A program made the translations under genes and the position numbers. This document shows, one piece after another, positions 6,079-7,239 of a DNA stretch of 7,239 nucleotides (positions are counted from its first letter, which is position 1; each line of letters opens with the position of its first letter). Source of the stretch: JBHIER01 sp046760705 [NCBI: bacterium] (GTDB lineage: Bacteria; JBHIER01; G020348925). The stretch is taken from assembly GCA_046760705.1 (NCBI GenBank), contig JBHIER010000166.1, positions 1-7,239 of the forward strand, in the 5' to 3' direction. The notes below the pieces were generated by a model. It ran no database searches. It was given only the letters and a program-made list of their open reading frames with translations, and was not told the DNA's origin.

Positions 6079-6773
6079 GTCCGAAGAAAGAGAAACCATC
6101 TTTTACTCTTGCTGATGGCACAAGAGATACCACATCCATAACTTCTTTTAACTCAGTTCCAACACATAACTTCCATGCTGCCCGTGAACTCTATGGTCTT
6201 GCGAAGCTCGTGCCGAATGTGGAGCACAGCAGCGACAATACCACAATCTTCGTAACTCTTCCGCGAGATCCTATTGATCCCGATCCAGATAAAGAACAGG
6301 TGGTTCCTTCATTGATCTTTTCCACCCGCAATATTCCTGCGGGGCACAGGCCAAGCTGTGGAAAAAGGAAATTGAGAAGAATCCAAAGAATCCGGAAGCA
6401 TGGTACAACTATATGGGATATATCTCAAACTGAAAAGGCCTACAAACTTGATCCATGACGAGGATTCATCTCGCACTATGAAGTAACTGGACAAGAAGAT
6501 AAAGCGAAGGAATTTTGTGAGAGGTTATATGAAAGCAGGGACATAGACCCTTGGTTCATTAATTACAATTATAATGTCTTAATGTCGACTGAAAAGAATG
6601 CTACCCTTCAAAACGTTCATGGGGTTCGGGAAGATGTAACGGTCTTGAAGATACCCTTGAGCCCAATGGAGTCATACCTTGAAAGAAAATTGAAGAAGAA
6701 GAGTATTACCATTGATTACAAAGAATTGAAACGGAAGGCCGTCATGGATAAATCGGAAAAGTTAGGGAGGTGA
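6042..6773 (+). pseudogene. Decayed TPR-containing protein (multiple frameshifts plus in-frame TGA)
   Basis: Coding signal can be followed only by changing frames. Segment A (6042 to about 6310) ends DPIDPDPDKEQVVPSLI. Segment B, another frame (about 6305-6414), reads IDLFHPQYSCGAQAKLW, then KKEIEKNPKNPEAWYNY, a clear TPR helix pair. Segment C, a third frame (from 6415), continues it as GIYLKLKR. Segment D, back in frame A, reads TEKAYKLDP, stops at TGA (6456-6458), then resumes as HYEVTGQEDKAKEFCERLYE and runs to SEKLGR with a stop at 6771-6773. The B-to-C shift is explained by a 2-base AT insertion in the TATAT at about 6410-6414. Between C and D some residues of the TPR linker seem deleted. 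The original was probably a TPR protein of more than 200 residues. No functional start is evident at the left end. The TPR assignment for B-D is good; segment A is unrecognised. Confidence 0.6.
6764..6770 (+). promoter_or_regulatory. Shine-Dalgarno of the 42-codon ORF
   Basis: AGGGAGG followed by TGA, 8 bases before the ATG at 6779. The sequence overlaps the end of the preceding remnant, whose stop is 6771-6773. This is the arrangement expected for translational coupling in an original two-gene operon. Confidence 0.55.
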
Positions 6774-6778
6774 ACCAA

Positions 6779-6907
6779 ATGCATACAAATTATGTAGCGC
6801 CAATGATTATGTTAGCGGAGCACTATGAAACAAGTGGTCAGGATAAGAAAGCTCGGGAATGTAGGAATCGCTTATTGGAACTTGTCCAAAAAACTGCTGA
6901 GAGGTAA
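6779..6907 (+). CDS. Short TPR-like ORF (42 aa), probably a remnant
   Basis: The ORF contains MIMLAEHYETSGQDKKAREC followed by NRLLELV. HYE..GQ..KA.E...RL is the second-helix pattern of a TPR unit, and 11 of 22 positions equal the HYEVTGQEDKAKEFCERLYE region of the preceding remnant (6474-6539). A strong Shine-Dalgarno supports the start. After the TAA (6905-6907) the same frame goes straight on as MIDHIKKNLEEKGLE to TGA at 6953-6955, a plausible charged helical tail. The gene may therefore have been 58 residues with one acquired stop. Either a tiny TPR adaptor or the broken end of a duplicated TPR gene. Confidence 0.45.
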   Translation: MHTNYVAPMIMLAEHYETSGQDKKARECRNRLLELVQKTAER

Positions 6908-6955
6908 ATGATAGACCATATTAAGAAGAATTTGGAAGAGAAAGGTCTGGAGTGA
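6908..6955 (+). pseudogene. In-frame continuation after TAA of the small TPR-like ORF
   Basis: Fifteen codons, MIDHIKKNLEEKGLE, directly follow the TAA stop in the same frame and look like a helical TPR tail. The alternative is a minimal independent ORF beginning with ATG at 6908, but it has no ribosome binding site. Confidence 0.3.
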
Positions 6956-6971
6956 CATACCATTTTTAAGA

Positions 6972-7068
6972 TGGTTTGGGGCAGGCAGGCGAGATAAATT
7001 CCATTAACCCCGTTAGATAAATAGCTTCGTATCTAATGGGGCGAACGAAATCCCAATGCTCCAAACCA
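6972..7068. repeat. Nested two-stem inverted repeat, MITE-like (97 bp)
   Basis: Outer arms TGGTTTGGGGCA (6972-6983) and TGCTCCAAACCA (7057-7068) pair over 12 bp with one G-T wobble. Inside, CCCCGTTAGATA (7008-7019) pairs with TATCTAATGGGG (7030-7041) over 12 bp with one wobble around a 10-base loop. Both stems share one symmetry axis, so the unit folds as one long interrupted hairpin. It has no coding capacity. The size and terminal inverted arms fit a miniature inverted-repeat element or a REP/ERIC-like dispersed repeat. No clear target-site duplication is seen at its edges. Confidence 0.6.
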
Positions 7069-7107
7069 AAAAGCACTTGCCTGCTTTGCTGAAGCGAAAC
7101 ACTCCAT

Positions 7108-7239
7108 ATGCAAAGACAGGTTGGCCGATCTTCTCCCCTCGAGCGTTTTGTCTCAATGAAACTCTTTTTCGAAGAAAAGTCAAGGCATTTTTCGGACAGA
7201 ATCAGGAGGGGACGAAGAGAGCTCAGAAAGGTGCCGAGG
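7108..7239 (+). CDS. Possible partial ORF running off the right edge
   Basis: From ATG 7108 (or ATG 7156) the frame is open to the window end, 44 codons, giving MQRQVG...MKLFFEEKSRHFSDRIRRG. It is strongly basic and matches nothing I recognise. Neither start has a ribosome binding site. The reverse strand over the same bases carries TTGACTTTT, so this may simply be an intergenic region. Weak call. Confidence 0.15.
   Translation, partial: MQRQVGRSSPLERFVSMKLFFEEKSRHFSDRIRRGRRELRKVPR

Noticed and set aside
6456-6458. TGA read as a sense codon (alternative genetic code)
   Set aside because: The same remnant also needs frameshifts, and TGA is used as a normal stop for neighbouring frames. The segment is simply decayed.
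7177-7203. Minus-strand promoter (TTGACTTTT...) at the right edge
   Set aside because: The -10 hexamer at 17 bases is poor, and no minus-strand gene lies downstream of it within the window.
5466-7239. CRISPR array or tandem repeats in the gene-poor right half
   Set aside because: The palindromes differ from one another and do not recur at regular spacing; no direct-repeat periodicity is visible.

Overview
This window looks like a stretch of an uncultivated bacterial chromosome. One very large, healthy gene is flanked by gene remnants and short inverted-repeat elements. The taxon cannot be fixed from the sequence. A secreted protein of more than 1,200 residues made almost wholly of tetratricopeptide repeats (TPRs), an AAA_14/DUF4143-type ATPase and GC-rich intergenic hairpins are all common in FCB-type candidate phyla (Latescibacteria/KSB1-like), but that is an inference. 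Base composition changes along the window: the ATPase promoter region is AT-rich, the TPR gene is clearly GC-richer, and the part beyond about 5.7 kb becomes AT-richer again.

Layout. 1-273: no recognisable gene; a strong GC hairpin (10-37) and an AT-rich promoter-like stretch. 274-1215: P-loop ATPase of the AAA_14/DUF4143 type. Its C-terminal domain is cut short, and a reading frame resembling the missing part lies in another phase (about 1131-1251), so the gene is probably frameshifted and truncated. 1219-4848: exported TPR protein of 1209 residues with about 28 repeats, the dominant intact gene. 4848-5466: two gene fragments spliced head to tail: a zeta-toxin-like P-loop N-terminus of about 22 residues, then a DksA-like zinc-finger/SpoIIE-type (PP2C) phosphatase lacking its end. 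5466-5611: block of hairpin repeats. 5680-6078: small conserved-looking hypothetical protein with a CPxC knuckle and an excellent ribosome binding site. 6042-6773: a decayed TPR protein spread over three frames, with an in-frame TGA. 6779-6907: a 42-residue TPR-like ORF with a strong Shine-Dalgarno sequence, probably also a remnant. 6972-7068: a nested two-stem inverted repeat resembling a miniature mobile element. 7108-7239: an open frame running off the right edge, of doubtful reality.

How the parts work together. Only the ATPase and TPR genes are close enough (3 bp apart, same strand) to look like an operon. Because the ATPase end looks broken exactly where the TPR gene begins, this may instead be a rearrangement junction. 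The TPR protein most likely acts as an extracytoplasmic scaffold. Everything from 4848 to the right edge, except the 5680-6078 gene, reads as accumulated debris: fragments of unrelated families abutting one another and interspersed with palindromic repeats. I found no convincing new defence system, CRISPR array, tRNA or rRNA.
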